Below are positions 24,632 to 32,422 of a DNA stretch of 32,870 nt, in pieces. The stretch's first letter is position 1, and each line of letters starts with the position of its first letter. The notes beneath the pieces are model-generated. The model was not told the DNA's origin, searched no databases, and was given only the letters and a program-made list of their open reading frames with translations. This DNA comes from Acidobacteriota bacterium (lineage in GTDB: Bacteria > Acidobacteriota > Terriglobia > Terriglobales > Acidobacteriaceae): the NCBI GenBank assembly GCA_003224855.1, contig QHZY01000002.1, positions 1 to 32,870 on the forward strand, in the 5' to 3' direction. Position numbers and translations under genes: made by a program.

Positions 24632-25516
24632 TCAGACAGCAGAACCTTTCATTACATCCAGATCGCGAATGAGTTGCTGCGGCTGGCTATGACCAAGAAA
24701 CACCTCTCCATCAGAAGTGGTGATTCGCACACCCCGCTTTCCGAAAACATATGCTTTGCGATCTCCAATCCCGCGAATGCCATATCCGCCCAACGCGCTC
24801 CAGCTGTCCACCTGATAATCGCGAATGCTTTGTTTAGAAATCGATCGCAGACGAAATCCCATCATGCGAATCTCGATCCCTGAGTCCGTGAATATGTAAT
24901 GAAAGCCATCCCACATGAAGACAGCCAGGGTTCCCAGAACCAGAACGGAGGCAATCATGGCGATGCGGGTCGGACTATTCGGCAGCCTGGTCACTACCAG
25001 CAGCTCAATGATCAAAGGAAGAGCAAACAGCACCAGCCAGCCACGGCCCGAGTGAACTTCTTCGGCAAGAACTGTTCCGGCAGGTAATTGATGGCCGCGG
25101 CGTGTGAACAGAACCATTGCTGTTAAAGCGCCTACCGCCAGCAGGACCGCAAAGACGATCGGCGCCACATTCACCGGTTGCCGGTACAAGTTGTAGGCCA
25201 GCACCGATTCATTGCCGTAGAAGATGACCCCCAGAATTACGTAGAAGAAGCCTACAATCGCAAACCAGGCAGGTTCTGGCTTGCGTAGGCGCGTGAGAAT
25301 CAAAGTACCAAGCGCAGCGATGAATGCGGAAATGCAGATCACAAACAGCACAGACCCTTCGCGCGTCATCCACCCGTTTGGGCGTCCGGCGGCATTGAAA
25401 TGGCTGGCAATGCTGATGGGCAAGCGATCCCAGACCTGCCAGTAGCGCAATGCGAGCGCCGGCAGTACCAACCACATGGCGGCGATACTCCAATTCCATC
25501 GAGTGCGATTGGTCAT
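24632..25516 (-). CDS. DUF1648-domain membrane protein
   Basis: From ATG 25516, preceded by GGTGAG, the product is 294 residues with six or seven hydrophobic segments. The N-terminal part has LPISIASHFNAAGRPNGW, the DUF1648 signature (L-P-x-x-I-x-x-H-F-N-x-x-G-x-P-x-x-x), also found in SdpI-type immunity proteins. The C-terminal about 85 residues form a soluble beta-rich PH-like region (YIFTDSGIEIRMMG and RITTSDGEVFLGHSQ). The start overlaps the stop of the NfeD-like gene (ATGA), and flotillin follows after 31 bases. Combination of DUF1648 with a PH-like tail suggests a membrane sensor or effector; this is inference. Confidence 0.75.
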   Translation of the reverse strand: MTNRTRWNWSIAAMWLVLPALALRYWQVWDRLPISIASHFNAAGRPNGWMTREGSVLFVICISAFIAALGTLILTRLRKPEPAWFAIVGFFYVILGVIFYGNESVLAYNLYRQPVNVAPIVFAVLLAVGALTAMVLFTRRGHQLPAGTVLAEEVHSGRGWLVLFALPLIIELLVVTRLPNSPTRIAMIASVLVLGTLAVFMWDGFHYIFTDSGIEIRMMGFRLRSISKQSIRDYQVDSWSALGGYGIRGIGDRKAYVFGKRGVRITTSDGEVFLGHSQPQQLIRDLDVMKGSAV

Positions 25517-26130
25517 TTGCTCACCTTCGCAGCGGACGCATTTACCTCGCAGGAATCTTCGCCCGCCATCTCTGTCCACAGCCGAACGTACGCGATTCCT
25601 TTTTCGTAACGCGTCACTACAATCTCACTGCCTTTGGCGATTGCTGCTCCATCCTCCGCGCGAGCGCCACACGTCCTGCGGGTTCCAGCCTGCGAATAAA
25701 TGATTTCTCCCGTTCCCCCTTCGCGAATAGGACTCGATACGCGGCCGAGCACCCCAGTCATCTCGAAGTCCGCCGGATCAAGACATGCATCATCGGATAT
25801 AAGCACCCTGGTCAAAAACAGAAACACTATTCCAGCGCCGATGATCCCGCTGATGGTGGCGACGCCCAGCCCCAGGGCAAACCACAACGTCGAATACCGC
25901 GTCAGCAAATAACCGGTGCCTCCAAACCATGCGAGAAACGCCGCCAGTGTGACTGGGCTCAGGACCGAAAGAATTAAGCCGGGCCCAATATGACTGTGTG
26001 TCCCGCTATGTCCGTGCGCATGCGCTCCAATGCCATGCGGCAGGCCCCAGTGAATTCCCCCAAGAAACGAGAACAGGCTCAAAAGAAAGCCAGCCACGAA
26101 ACAGACCAAATAAAAAGTCGCCCAGCTCAT
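25513..26130 (-). CDS. NfeD-like membrane protein with His-rich loop
   Basis: From ATG 26130, preceded by GAGGAGG, the product is 205 residues. It has a membrane helix at the N-terminus, a His-rich loop (HGIGAHAHGHSGTHSH, about 32-47), two or three further membrane segments and a C-terminal soluble domain. That domain, with GVLGRVSSPIREGGTGEIIY and later KGSEIVVTRYEKGIAYVRLW, has the OB-fold pattern of NfeD/YuaF proteins, which partner flotillins. The His-rich loop is unusual for NfeD and could bind zinc, nickel or copper. Both ends overlap neighbours by four bases. Confidence 0.78.
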   Translation of the reverse strand: MSWATFYLVCFVAGFLLSLFSFLGGIHWGLPHGIGAHAHGHSGTHSHIGPGLILSVLSPVTLAAFLAWFGGTGYLLTRYSTLWFALGLGVATISGIIGAGIVFLFLTRVLISDDACLDPADFEMTGVLGRVSSPIREGGTGEIIYSQAGTRRTCGARAEDGAAIAKGSEIVVTRYEKGIAYVRLWTEMAGEDSCEVNASAAKVSK

Positions 26131-26633
26131 ATCGGCCTCCTCTTCCCGGCGGCCGAAGCTGTAGCCGCCGGGGGACGCAATGCCTCCAAGAGGCGCTCCG
26201 CCAGCCCAGGTGTTTCCAGGATGGAGCCCAGCAACAACAGGCAACCGCGCGTGTCTTGATGCCGGGCCGCCTGGATCAGCACCCCACTCAGTTCAGGATC
26301 ACTGGCAAAACGCTCAGCTCCCTGTAGCAGCCACACGTCAAGCTTTCCTTCCGTGGTGCGCAGATCCGAAGTCAGCTCGGTGTGGTAACCGGCCGGATCA
26401 TCCACCAGAAATCCCGGATGCACCTTGAAGAACTTTGCCAGCAAAGCGCGCGTGCTCTGCGTGATATGGGGACGCGTGCCACTTTCAATCTGCGAGATGT
26501 AGGATTGGCTGATGGGCTTGCCGAGTTCTTTTCGGATCGCAGCAACCAGTTCCACCTGGGTCAATGGCCGGCCTAGGCCGCGCAGCGAGCCTTCCACCTC
26601 CCGCAAATAACGAAGTTTCTCCGCCAAGCTCAC
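26127..26633 (-). CDS. XRE-family transcriptional regulator, first gene of the flotillin operon
   Basis: The 168-residue protein has an N-terminal helix-turn-helix of the Cro/C1 (XRE) type: LTQVELVAAIRKELGKPISQ then SYISQIESGTRPHITQSTR (about 24-62). The C-terminal about 90 residues are helical and may sense a signal or dimerise. The start is a GTG at 26633 with GAGGG seven bases upstream. It is the first gene of the six-gene operon, and its stop overlaps the NfeD-like start. Repeated GCGATA sequences in the promoter just upstream fit autoregulation. The inducing signal is not visible. Confidence 0.88.
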   Translation of the reverse strand: MSLAEKLRYLREVEGSLRGLGRPLTQVELVAAIRKELGKPISQSYISQIESGTRPHITQSTRALLAKFFKVHPGFLVDDPAGYHTELTSDLRTTEGKLDVWLLQGAERFASDPELSGVLIQAARHQDTRGCLLLLGSILETPGLAERLLEALRPPAATASAAGKRRPI

Positions 26634-26650
26634 CGCTCGCCCCTCAGATC

Positions 26651-26685
26651 GCGATAACGATATTACTATTTGCGATATCAGTCAA
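26651..26685 (-). promoter_or_regulatory. Promoter and putative operator of the XRE-flotillin-PspA operon
   Basis: On the minus strand TTGACT (plus 26680-26685) and TATCGT (plus 26657-26662) are spaced by 17 bases, a plausible sigma-70 promoter with the start site about 17 bases before the GTG. Two direct copies of GCGATA (plus 26651-26656 and 26672-26677) lie 21 bases apart, that is two helix turns, one in the spacer and one touching the downstream side of the -10. An additional ACGATA is the -10 itself. This is the layout of an autorepressed promoter. Confidence 0.55.
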
Positions 26686-26749
26686 GCACCGGATCTCGAT
26701 CAGAATCAATAGCTTCCACTCCCAGTTTGTGACTTGAAGAAACTTGTAT

Positions 26750-27610
26750 TCAGATACCGACTTCGATCCGCGAACGCGGATCAAGCAGGTCACGAAGAGC
26801 GTCGCCAATGAAGTTGAACGAAAGCACCGCCAGCATGACGGCGACCGCCGGGAAAATCACCAGGTGGGCGGCGTCGAACAGATGCGCACGACTGTCATTG
26901 AGCATTGCGCCCCAGCTCGCGGTCGGAGGAGGCACGCCCAGTCCAAGGAAGCTCATGGTGGCCTCCGCCAGAATGGCCCCGGCCATGCCAATGGCAGCCT
27001 GCACAATCACCGGCTGAATGATGTTGGGAAGTATGTGGCGGGTAACAATTCTTATGTCCCCTGCCCCCAGCGCGCGCTCCGCTTCAACGTATTCCTGTTC
27101 GCGAGCTGCCAGCACCTGGGCACGAACCAGCCGGGCATACCCGACCCACCCGCCCAAAGACAGCGCTAGTACCAGATTAAAAATACCCGGACCGCGAAAC
27201 GCCACAAAGGCGATAGCAATCAGAATTCCAGGAAACGAGAGAAACGCATTCATCAGGACTACGTTAACGAATCGGTCTATGCCTCCGCCGTAGTAACCGG
27301 CGATTGATCCGATGATCAGGCCGGCCGCCAGTGAAAGAGCCACTACCGACGCTCCCACCACCATGGAGATCCGTGCGCCATAGATGACGCGCGAAAGAAT
27401 GTCGCGGCCCAGTTCATCGGTCCCAAACCAATGATGTGATGATGGCCGTTGCAGCCGATGAGGTAAATCGATCTGGCTCGGGTCGTGCGGCGAAATCCAG
27501 GGAGCAAACAGGGCACACAACACAAAAATCGCAATCAACAGCAGCCCGGCACTCGCAAGCGGATTGCGAGTTGCCAGTCGTGAAAGCGGAAGGTAGTCAC
27601 TCGAGTTCAC
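26750..27610 (-). CDS. Peptide/nickel-type ABC transporter permease (DppC/OppC)
   Basis: From GTG 27610 the product is 286 residues, normal for DppC-type permeases. It has an N-terminal helix followed by FAPWISPHDPSQIDLPHRLQ and HWFGTDELGRDILSRVIYG, the family signature. It also has the EAA loop (EYVEAERALGAGDIRIVTRH with ILPNI) that contacts the ATPase. About six membrane helices are predicted. The GTG overlaps the stop of the DppB-type gene (GTGA). Frame beyond 27610 to 28045 is open but not homologous. No substrate-binding protein or ATPase genes are in the window on either side. Confidence 0.9.
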   Translation of the reverse strand: MNSSDYLPLSRLATRNPLASAGLLLIAIFVLCALFAPWISPHDPSQIDLPHRLQRPSSHHWFGTDELGRDILSRVIYGARISMVVGASVVALSLAAGLIIGSIAGYYGGGIDRFVNVVLMNAFLSFPGILIAIAFVAFRGPGIFNLVLALSLGGWVGYARLVRAQVLAAREQEYVEAERALGAGDIRIVTRHILPNIIQPVIVQAAIGMAGAILAEATMSFLGLGVPPPTASWGAMLNDSRAHLFDAAHLVIFPAVAVMLAVLSFNFIGDALRDLLDPRSRIEVGI

Positions 27611-28524
27611 TGGCGTATCCTGGGGTTTACTGCTGAATACAGAAGGTCGGTCACAAAGTTCACCAGCACATAAGTCAAACCAATGGCCAGAATGCAGCCT
27701 TGCACCAGGTAATAATCGCGGTTGCCGATCGCTTGAATGGTGAGGCGTCCGATGCCGGGCCATGAAAAAATTGTCTCCGTGACAATGGCTCCGGCGAGCA
27801 AGGCTCCGAACTGCAGCCCCATCACAGTAACAATCGGAATCATGGCATTGCGCAATGCATGACCATAAACCACTTCCCGCTCGGGTAGCCCTTTGGCGCG
27901 CGCGGTGCGGACATAATCGTGACTCAATTCCTCGAGCATTGAAGTCCGCACCATGCGAGTAAGAATTGCCGCCAGCGCTCCCCCCATCGTGATCGCTGGC
28001 AGGACTAAATTGGCAATGCTTCCTGACCCGGAAACCGGTAACCAACCAAGCTTAACCGCGAACAACAGGATCAGGATTGGTCCGAGAGCAAAATTAGGAA
28101 ACGACAAGCCGAACAGGCTGATAACGCTGATAAAGCGATCACTCCAGCGATTGCGCCGGCGTGCCGAATGCACACCCGCGGGAACGGAGAGCAAAATTGC
28201 GATCACAAGCGCTGCCACGGTCAACTGAATGGTGTAGGGGTAGCGCTGAACGATGAGTCCGGCAACGCTCTGACTGTAACGAATCGAGTGCCCGAGATCG
28301 CCGTGTAGAACGCCTTTCCAATAGCGGAAATACTGGGTGGTTAACGGTACATCCAGGCCAAAGGCTTGCCGCGTGGCTTGTACGTCTGCCGCGGGGGCTC
28401 CTTCGCCAAGCATCTGCAGCACGGGATCGCCTGGTACAAGATGAATCAGCAGGAATACGATCGAGACCACCAGCCAGATAACGGGAAGGGTGTAGGCCAG
28501 TCGCAGTGCCAGGTAACGGAACAT
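27607..28524 (-). CDS. Peptide/nickel-type ABC transporter permease (DppB/OppB)
   Basis: The 305-residue protein opens RYLALRLAYTLPVIWLVVSI, the typical first helix of DppB, followed by HLVPGDPVLQMLGEGA and YWKGVLHGDLGHSIRY. The EAA loop DYVRTARAKGLPEREVVYGH, with ALRNAMIPIVT, is intact. About six membrane helices are expected. It forms the inner-membrane channel with the DppC-type protein encoded directly downstream with a four-base overlap. The ATP-binding and binding-protein subunits must be elsewhere, so substrate cannot be predicted. No clear ribosome site precedes ATG 28524. Confidence 0.92.
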   Translation of the reverse strand: MFRYLALRLAYTLPVIWLVVSIVFLLIHLVPGDPVLQMLGEGAPAADVQATRQAFGLDVPLTTQYFRYWKGVLHGDLGHSIRYSQSVAGLIVQRYPYTIQLTVAALVIAILLSVPAGVHSARRRNRWSDRFISVISLFGLSFPNFALGPILILLFAVKLGWLPVSGSGSIANLVLPAITMGGALAAILTRMVRTSMLEELSHDYVRTARAKGLPEREVVYGHALRNAMIPIVTVMGLQFGALLAGAIVTETIFSWPGIGRLTIQAIGNRDYYLVQGCILAIGLTYVLVNFVTDLLYSAVNPRIRQ

Positions 28525-28561
28525 TCGTCTGTCAGAAGATTAAAGCACAGTTGTGCGAGAT

Positions 28562-29938
28562 TCAGTCGCCGGCATGGGCCACATGGGCAGGTTCCAATTT
28601 CTCAATCTTTACGCGGGCGATGCGGTTGCCATCCATTTCTTCCACCGTGTAACGGTAACCCTCATGCTCAAAGGCCTCTTTCACCCGTGGGATCCTTTGC
28701 AGCTGGGTCAGGACAAAACCGGCGAGCGTCTCAAAACCTGAGTCGCGCGGAAAAGACAATTGGTATTGTGACTCCAGATCCCGAATATTAGCCGCGCCCT
28801 CGACTACGAAAGCAACATTGCCATCCATTATCGGCTGCTGCGCTGGAGCGGCATCGAATTCATCCTCGATTTCACCGACGATCTGCTCGAGTATGTCTTC
28901 GACGGTGACAACCCCGGCGGTAGAACCAAATTCGTCAACCACCACCGCCATGTGACGCCGTCGTTGCTTGAATTCCTCCAGCAACTCGGTCAGCACCTTA
29001 GTCTCAGGAACCACCAGAACGTCGTGCATCACCTGGGTAATCTTCATGCCCGTGATCCGGGCGTATACGGCCTGCAAAGAGGGGCCTGAAAGCCGCAGCC
29101 GCGACCACCGCATTAAATCTTTGGCATAAAGCACGCCGATGATGTGCTCCGGGCCACGCTGTGGGTCATACACCGGAATTCTCGAGTGCTGATCTTCGAC
29201 AACCCGGTTCAAAGCTTCTTCCATGCCGAGATCGCCGGGTAGAGAAAATATCTTGGGACGCGGCACCATGACCTCGCGAACCGTAATGTTGTCGAGTTCG
29301 AGGGCATTGTGGATCATTGCTTCCTGGAACTCGGGAATCTGTCCGAATTGCCGGCTGGCAGTCACAATCAGCTTCAGCTCATCCGGGGAGTGCACAGCGC
29401 CCTGTCGCAGCTTGCGTGAGCCAAATAACCGCAGCACCCAGCCGGCGGTGCGGCTCATAACGTAAAGAACCGGGCGGGTGATGGTCAGAAAGACGTCCAT
29501 CGGGGCGGCAACCGCCAACGCCACCTGCTCAGCCCGTTGCAATGCCAGCGATTTCGGGACCAGCTCTCCAAGGATCACATGCAGGCAGGTGATGAAGCTG
29601 AAGGCGACCACGATAGCGATGGTGTGGGCATAAACCACCGCGTGGGGGACTTTCTGGATGAACTGAATGTTTTCAACCAGGCGGGCGACCATAGGCTCGC
29701 CTAACCAGCCCAGAGTCAGGCTGACAATGGTCACTCCTAACTGGACTCCGTTAACCAGCTCATCCAGATTACGGTGCAGCTTCTGCACCGTGCGAGCGCC
29801 GATGCGGCGCGCCTCGATCAGTTGTTGAATCCGGGTGTCGCGGATGCTGACCAGCGCAAACTCCGCCGCAGCAAAGAACGCATTCGCTGCTACCAGGAGG
29901 AGGATCAATAAGATCCTGAGCAGCACAAAAGCAACCAT
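28562..29938 (-). CDS. CNNM/CorC-type (hemolysin-family) membrane protein with CBS domains
   Basis: The 458-residue protein has the usual three parts: an N-terminal DUF21/CNNM membrane domain (about 1-190, opening LLRILLILLLVAANAFFAAA, then EFALVSIRDTRIQQLIE), a CBS pair (about 205-335) and a C-terminal CorC_HlyC domain (about 355-435). VPRPKIFSLPGD and VVVDEFGSTAGVVTVEDILE are strong family signatures. Such proteins are linked to magnesium and sodium homeostasis; the name hemolysin is historical. A minus-strand TAGAAT lies very close upstream of ATG 29938 with GCGACA 18 bases before it, so the transcript may have almost no leader. Confidence 0.9.
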   Translation of the reverse strand: MVAFVLLRILLILLLVAANAFFAAAEFALVSIRDTRIQQLIEARRIGARTVQKLHRNLDELVNGVQLGVTIVSLTLGWLGEPMVARLVENIQFIQKVPHAVVYAHTIAIVVAFSFITCLHVILGELVPKSLALQRAEQVALAVAAPMDVFLTITRPVLYVMSRTAGWVLRLFGSRKLRQGAVHSPDELKLIVTASRQFGQIPEFQEAMIHNALELDNITVREVMVPRPKIFSLPGDLGMEEALNRVVEDQHSRIPVYDPQRGPEHIIGVLYAKDLMRWSRLRLSGPSLQAVYARITGMKITQVMHDVLVVPETKVLTELLEEFKQRRRHMAVVVDEFGSTAGVVTVEDILEQIVGEIEDEFDAAPAQQPIMDGNVAFVVEGAANIRDLESQYQLSFPRDSGFETLAGFVLTQLQRIPRVKEAFEHEGYRYTVEEMDGNRIARVKIEKLEPAHVAHAGD

Positions 29939-30178
29939 GCAACCATAATTCTAACATTTCAGAGTACTTAATGTCGCTCTTTGGGAAGCAAGGTTCCAAA
30001 GCCGACAGCCGAGGGCTGGCGTTCCATGCCAGAGTTTTCCTGCTTCCGTTTTTGCGGCTGGATGGTCTAAGGCAATGGCAAAATACACTGGCGGCGGCAC
30101 ACACCCGGGAAAACTTGGAACTGCCGGGCTTAGCCTCACGTATCTTTAGCGACATACAAGTTCTTACCGGAGGCGGAT

Positions 30179-31390
30179 GTGAACGGTAACAGCAATGCCA
30201 GGAAGCGCCGCAAGCGATTTATATGGATTTCGGTAGTGGTCGGAATTGTCCTGCTCATCGGCGGCGGCGTTATAGCGGCAACCCGTGGCGGTACCAAAAT
30301 CGATCCCACGAAGCTGCAAAAAGTTGAGCGGGGTGATCTGGCCAAGAGCGTGGTCGCCACCGGGAAAGTCGAGCCAATCACCAAGGTTGAGGTCAAGTCC
30401 AAGGCCAGCGGTATCGTGAAGAAGCTCATGGTGGACTACGGGGACCGGGTCAAAAAAGGCCAGCTTCTGGCCCAGCTCGATAAGGTGGAGATCGAAGCCC
30501 AGGTGGAACAGTCGCGGGCCGCGTTACAGGCCGCTCAGGCCAGCATGAACAGTGCGGAAGCAGACTATGAAAGGGCCAAAGTTGACGCCCAGGGGCCCGA
30601 CGTTCCGCTGTTAAAGCGCGCTTATGATCGCTCCATAGGAATGGCTAAAGAAGGTGTGGTTTCGACCTCGGCAGCGGAAGACGCTCAGCGCAACTATGAA
30701 ATGGCCCTCAATAAGCAAAACGTTTCGAAGGCCCAGGTTATCGTCTTAAAAGCAAAGATCGCGCAGGCGCAGGCGCAAGTGGCCGAAGACCAGGCAAATC
30801 TGAAGCAATTGGATGAGCAACTCAGCTATACCGACATCGTTTCGCCGATTGACGGTGTAGTACTGTCACGAAATGTGGAAATGGGCGATGCGGTCAGCTC
30901 GATCCTGGTGCTGGGATCGTCGGCGACCTTAGTGATGACCCTCGGCGATACCAGTCAGGTTTACGTAAAGGGCAAGGTGGATGAGAGCGACATCGGCAAG
31001 GTTTACCTGGGCCAGCCGGCCAGGATTAAGGTGGAGTCTTTCAAGGACAAGACCTTCAATGGTGTGGTCACCAAGATTTCGCCCATGGGCGTAGAGAAAG
31101 ACAACGTCACCACATTCGAAGTTCGAGTTTCCATCAACAATGCCACTGGCGAACTGAAGGCAGAGATGACTGCCAACGCCGAGATTATTTTGGAAGAGCA
31201 CAAGAACGTTTTGCAGATTCCAGAAGGCGCAATCATCTACGACAAAGATAAAAAAGCTTCCATCGAAATTCCCGACACCAGCGCCAAAGACGGCAAGAAG
31301 AAGATCGCCGTGAACATTGGAATCTCCAATGGCGCGAAGACGGAAGTTCTATCCGGCGTGAAAGAAGGCGACCAGGTGGTGTTGCAGTAG
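30179..31390 (+). CDS. HlyD/RND-type periplasmic adaptor (membrane fusion) protein
   Basis: The 403-residue product has a basic N-terminus (ARKRRKRF), one membrane helix (about 14-34) and then LQKVERGDLAKSVVATGKVE, the usual opening of MacA-like adaptors. VDYGDRVKKGQLLAQLDKVE is the first half of the lipoyl-like domain, followed by a long coiled-coil hairpin (about 105-220) and YTDIVSPIDGVVLSRNVEMG, the second lipoyl half. A beta-barrel domain and membrane-proximal part follow. It bridges an inner-membrane pump to an outer-membrane channel. The pump gene is not in the window. The start is GTG 30179 after GGAGG. The next gene follows after 16 bases. Confidence 0.9.
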   Translation: MNGNSNARKRRKRFIWISVVVGIVLLIGGGVIAATRGGTKIDPTKLQKVERGDLAKSVVATGKVEPITKVEVKSKASGIVKKLMVDYGDRVKKGQLLAQLDKVEIEAQVEQSRAALQAAQASMNSAEADYERAKVDAQGPDVPLLKRAYDRSIGMAKEGVVSTSAAEDAQRNYEMALNKQNVSKAQVIVLKAKIAQAQAQVAEDQANLKQLDEQLSYTDIVSPIDGVVLSRNVEMGDAVSSILVLGSSATLVMTLGDTSQVYVKGKVDESDIGKVYLGQPARIKVESFKDKTFNGVVTKISPMGVEKDNVTTFEVRVSINNATGELKAEMTANAEIILEEHKNVLQIPEGAIIYDKDKKASIEIPDTSAKDGKKKIAVNIGISNGAKTEVLSGVKEGDQVVLQ

Positions 31391-31406
31391 TGAAGGGAGC
31401 GAAGCC

Positions 31407-32321
31407 ATGAGGAAGAGCAATCTCAAAGCTGGGTTTTTAGGGGCGGTCCTGGTTTGTGCGTCACTGGCACAGGCCCGTGTAGTGGGTACGTTCGAACGAC
31501 ATTTCAGCGTGAGCGGCCCCACGAACCTTGAGGTGCTCACGCGCTCGGGCGACATCACGGTCCACAGTGGCCCGGCGGGAACGATATCCATAACAGGAAG
31601 AATTCATGTGGGCGACACCTGGTTGTTAGGAGATCGCAATGCGGATGTGAAATCGCTGGAGAGCAACCCTCCCATCAAACAAGACGGCAACTCCGTTCGC
31701 ATCGATTACGTAAATATGCGCAACATCTCGATCGACTATGAGATTACGGCTCCAGCGGACACCACCGTCAGCAGCCATACGGGATCGGGCGATCAGATGC
31801 TGGATGGACTGCACTCGCGCATTACGCTCGAAAGCGGTTCCGGGGACATCAAGCTGAGTCGCATACAAGGAGAGATGAACGTCCATACCGGATCAGGTAA
31901 TGTGGTGGCCGATGACGTTTCAGGCGGGTTTACTGGAGAGGCTGGTAGCGGCGACATCCGGCTGCATGACCGGAGCGGCGATGTTCGCATTCGCACCGGA
32001 TCAGGGAATATAGAACTGCGTGAATTGAGCGGCGGGCTGCATGCTGAAGCGGGCAGCGGTGACGTAACGGCCGAGGGCAAACTGGGCGGCGACTGGGAGT
32101 TGAGAACGGGATCGGGGAACGTCAACGTCCGTTTGCCTTCTGACACTGCCTTCGAGGTCGAAGCCCGGACCAGTTCGGGAAACTTGCATATCGACGCGCC
32201 GGTCACGATGACAATCCAGGGCAATGTAGGACGGGAACAACACGCAATCAGCGGCAAAGTACGCGGCGGAGGGCATCTAGTCGCCGTCCATACCGGGTCC
32301 GGCGACATACACATTGAATGA
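31407..32321 (+). CDS. Exported DUF4097-type beta-repeat protein
   Basis: The 304-residue protein has a signal peptide (MRKSNLKAGFLGAVLVCASL, cleavage near AQA). After it a chain of about 20-residue repeats follows, each with S/T-G-S-G-D/N-I/V: HTGSGDQMLDG, ESGSGDIKLSR, HTGSGNVVADD, EAGSGDIRLHD, RTGSGNIELRE, EAGSGDVTAEG and RTGSGNVNVRL, with a last HTGSGDIHIE at the C-terminus. This is the right-handed beta pattern of DUF4097 (also called Toast-rack). Function is unknown; envelope-stress and adhesion-like roles have been suggested for relatives. GGGAG lies before ATG 31407. Probably in one transcript with the efflux adaptor. Confidence 0.85.
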   Translation: MRKSNLKAGFLGAVLVCASLAQARVVGTFERHFSVSGPTNLEVLTRSGDITVHSGPAGTISITGRIHVGDTWLLGDRNADVKSLESNPPIKQDGNSVRIDYVNMRNISIDYEITAPADTTVSSHTGSGDQMLDGLHSRITLESGSGDIKLSRIQGEMNVHTGSGNVVADDVSGGFTGEAGSGDIRLHDRSGDVRIRTGSGNIELRELSGGLHAEAGSGDVTAEGKLGGDWELRTGSGNVNVRLPSDTAFEVEARTSSGNLHIDAPVTMTIQGNVGREQHAISGKVRGGGHLVAVHTGSGDIHIE

Positions 32322-32350
32322 GGCCGGGCATTATCAGGCCGGGCATTACC
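32321..32350 (+). repeat. 15-base tandem duplication
   Basis: AGGCCGGGCATTATC (32321-32335) is directly followed by AGGCCGGGCATTACC (32336-32350), differing at one base. It lies immediately after the stop of the DUF4097 gene. It looks like a recent slippage event and has no clear function. Confidence 0.8.
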
Positions 32351-32422
32351 TGCGTGCCTTGACGCGACGTGGTTAGCAGGATAATTTCAAACCTTCCGAT
32401 CTTTCTGCACGCGGGAGGGCAC

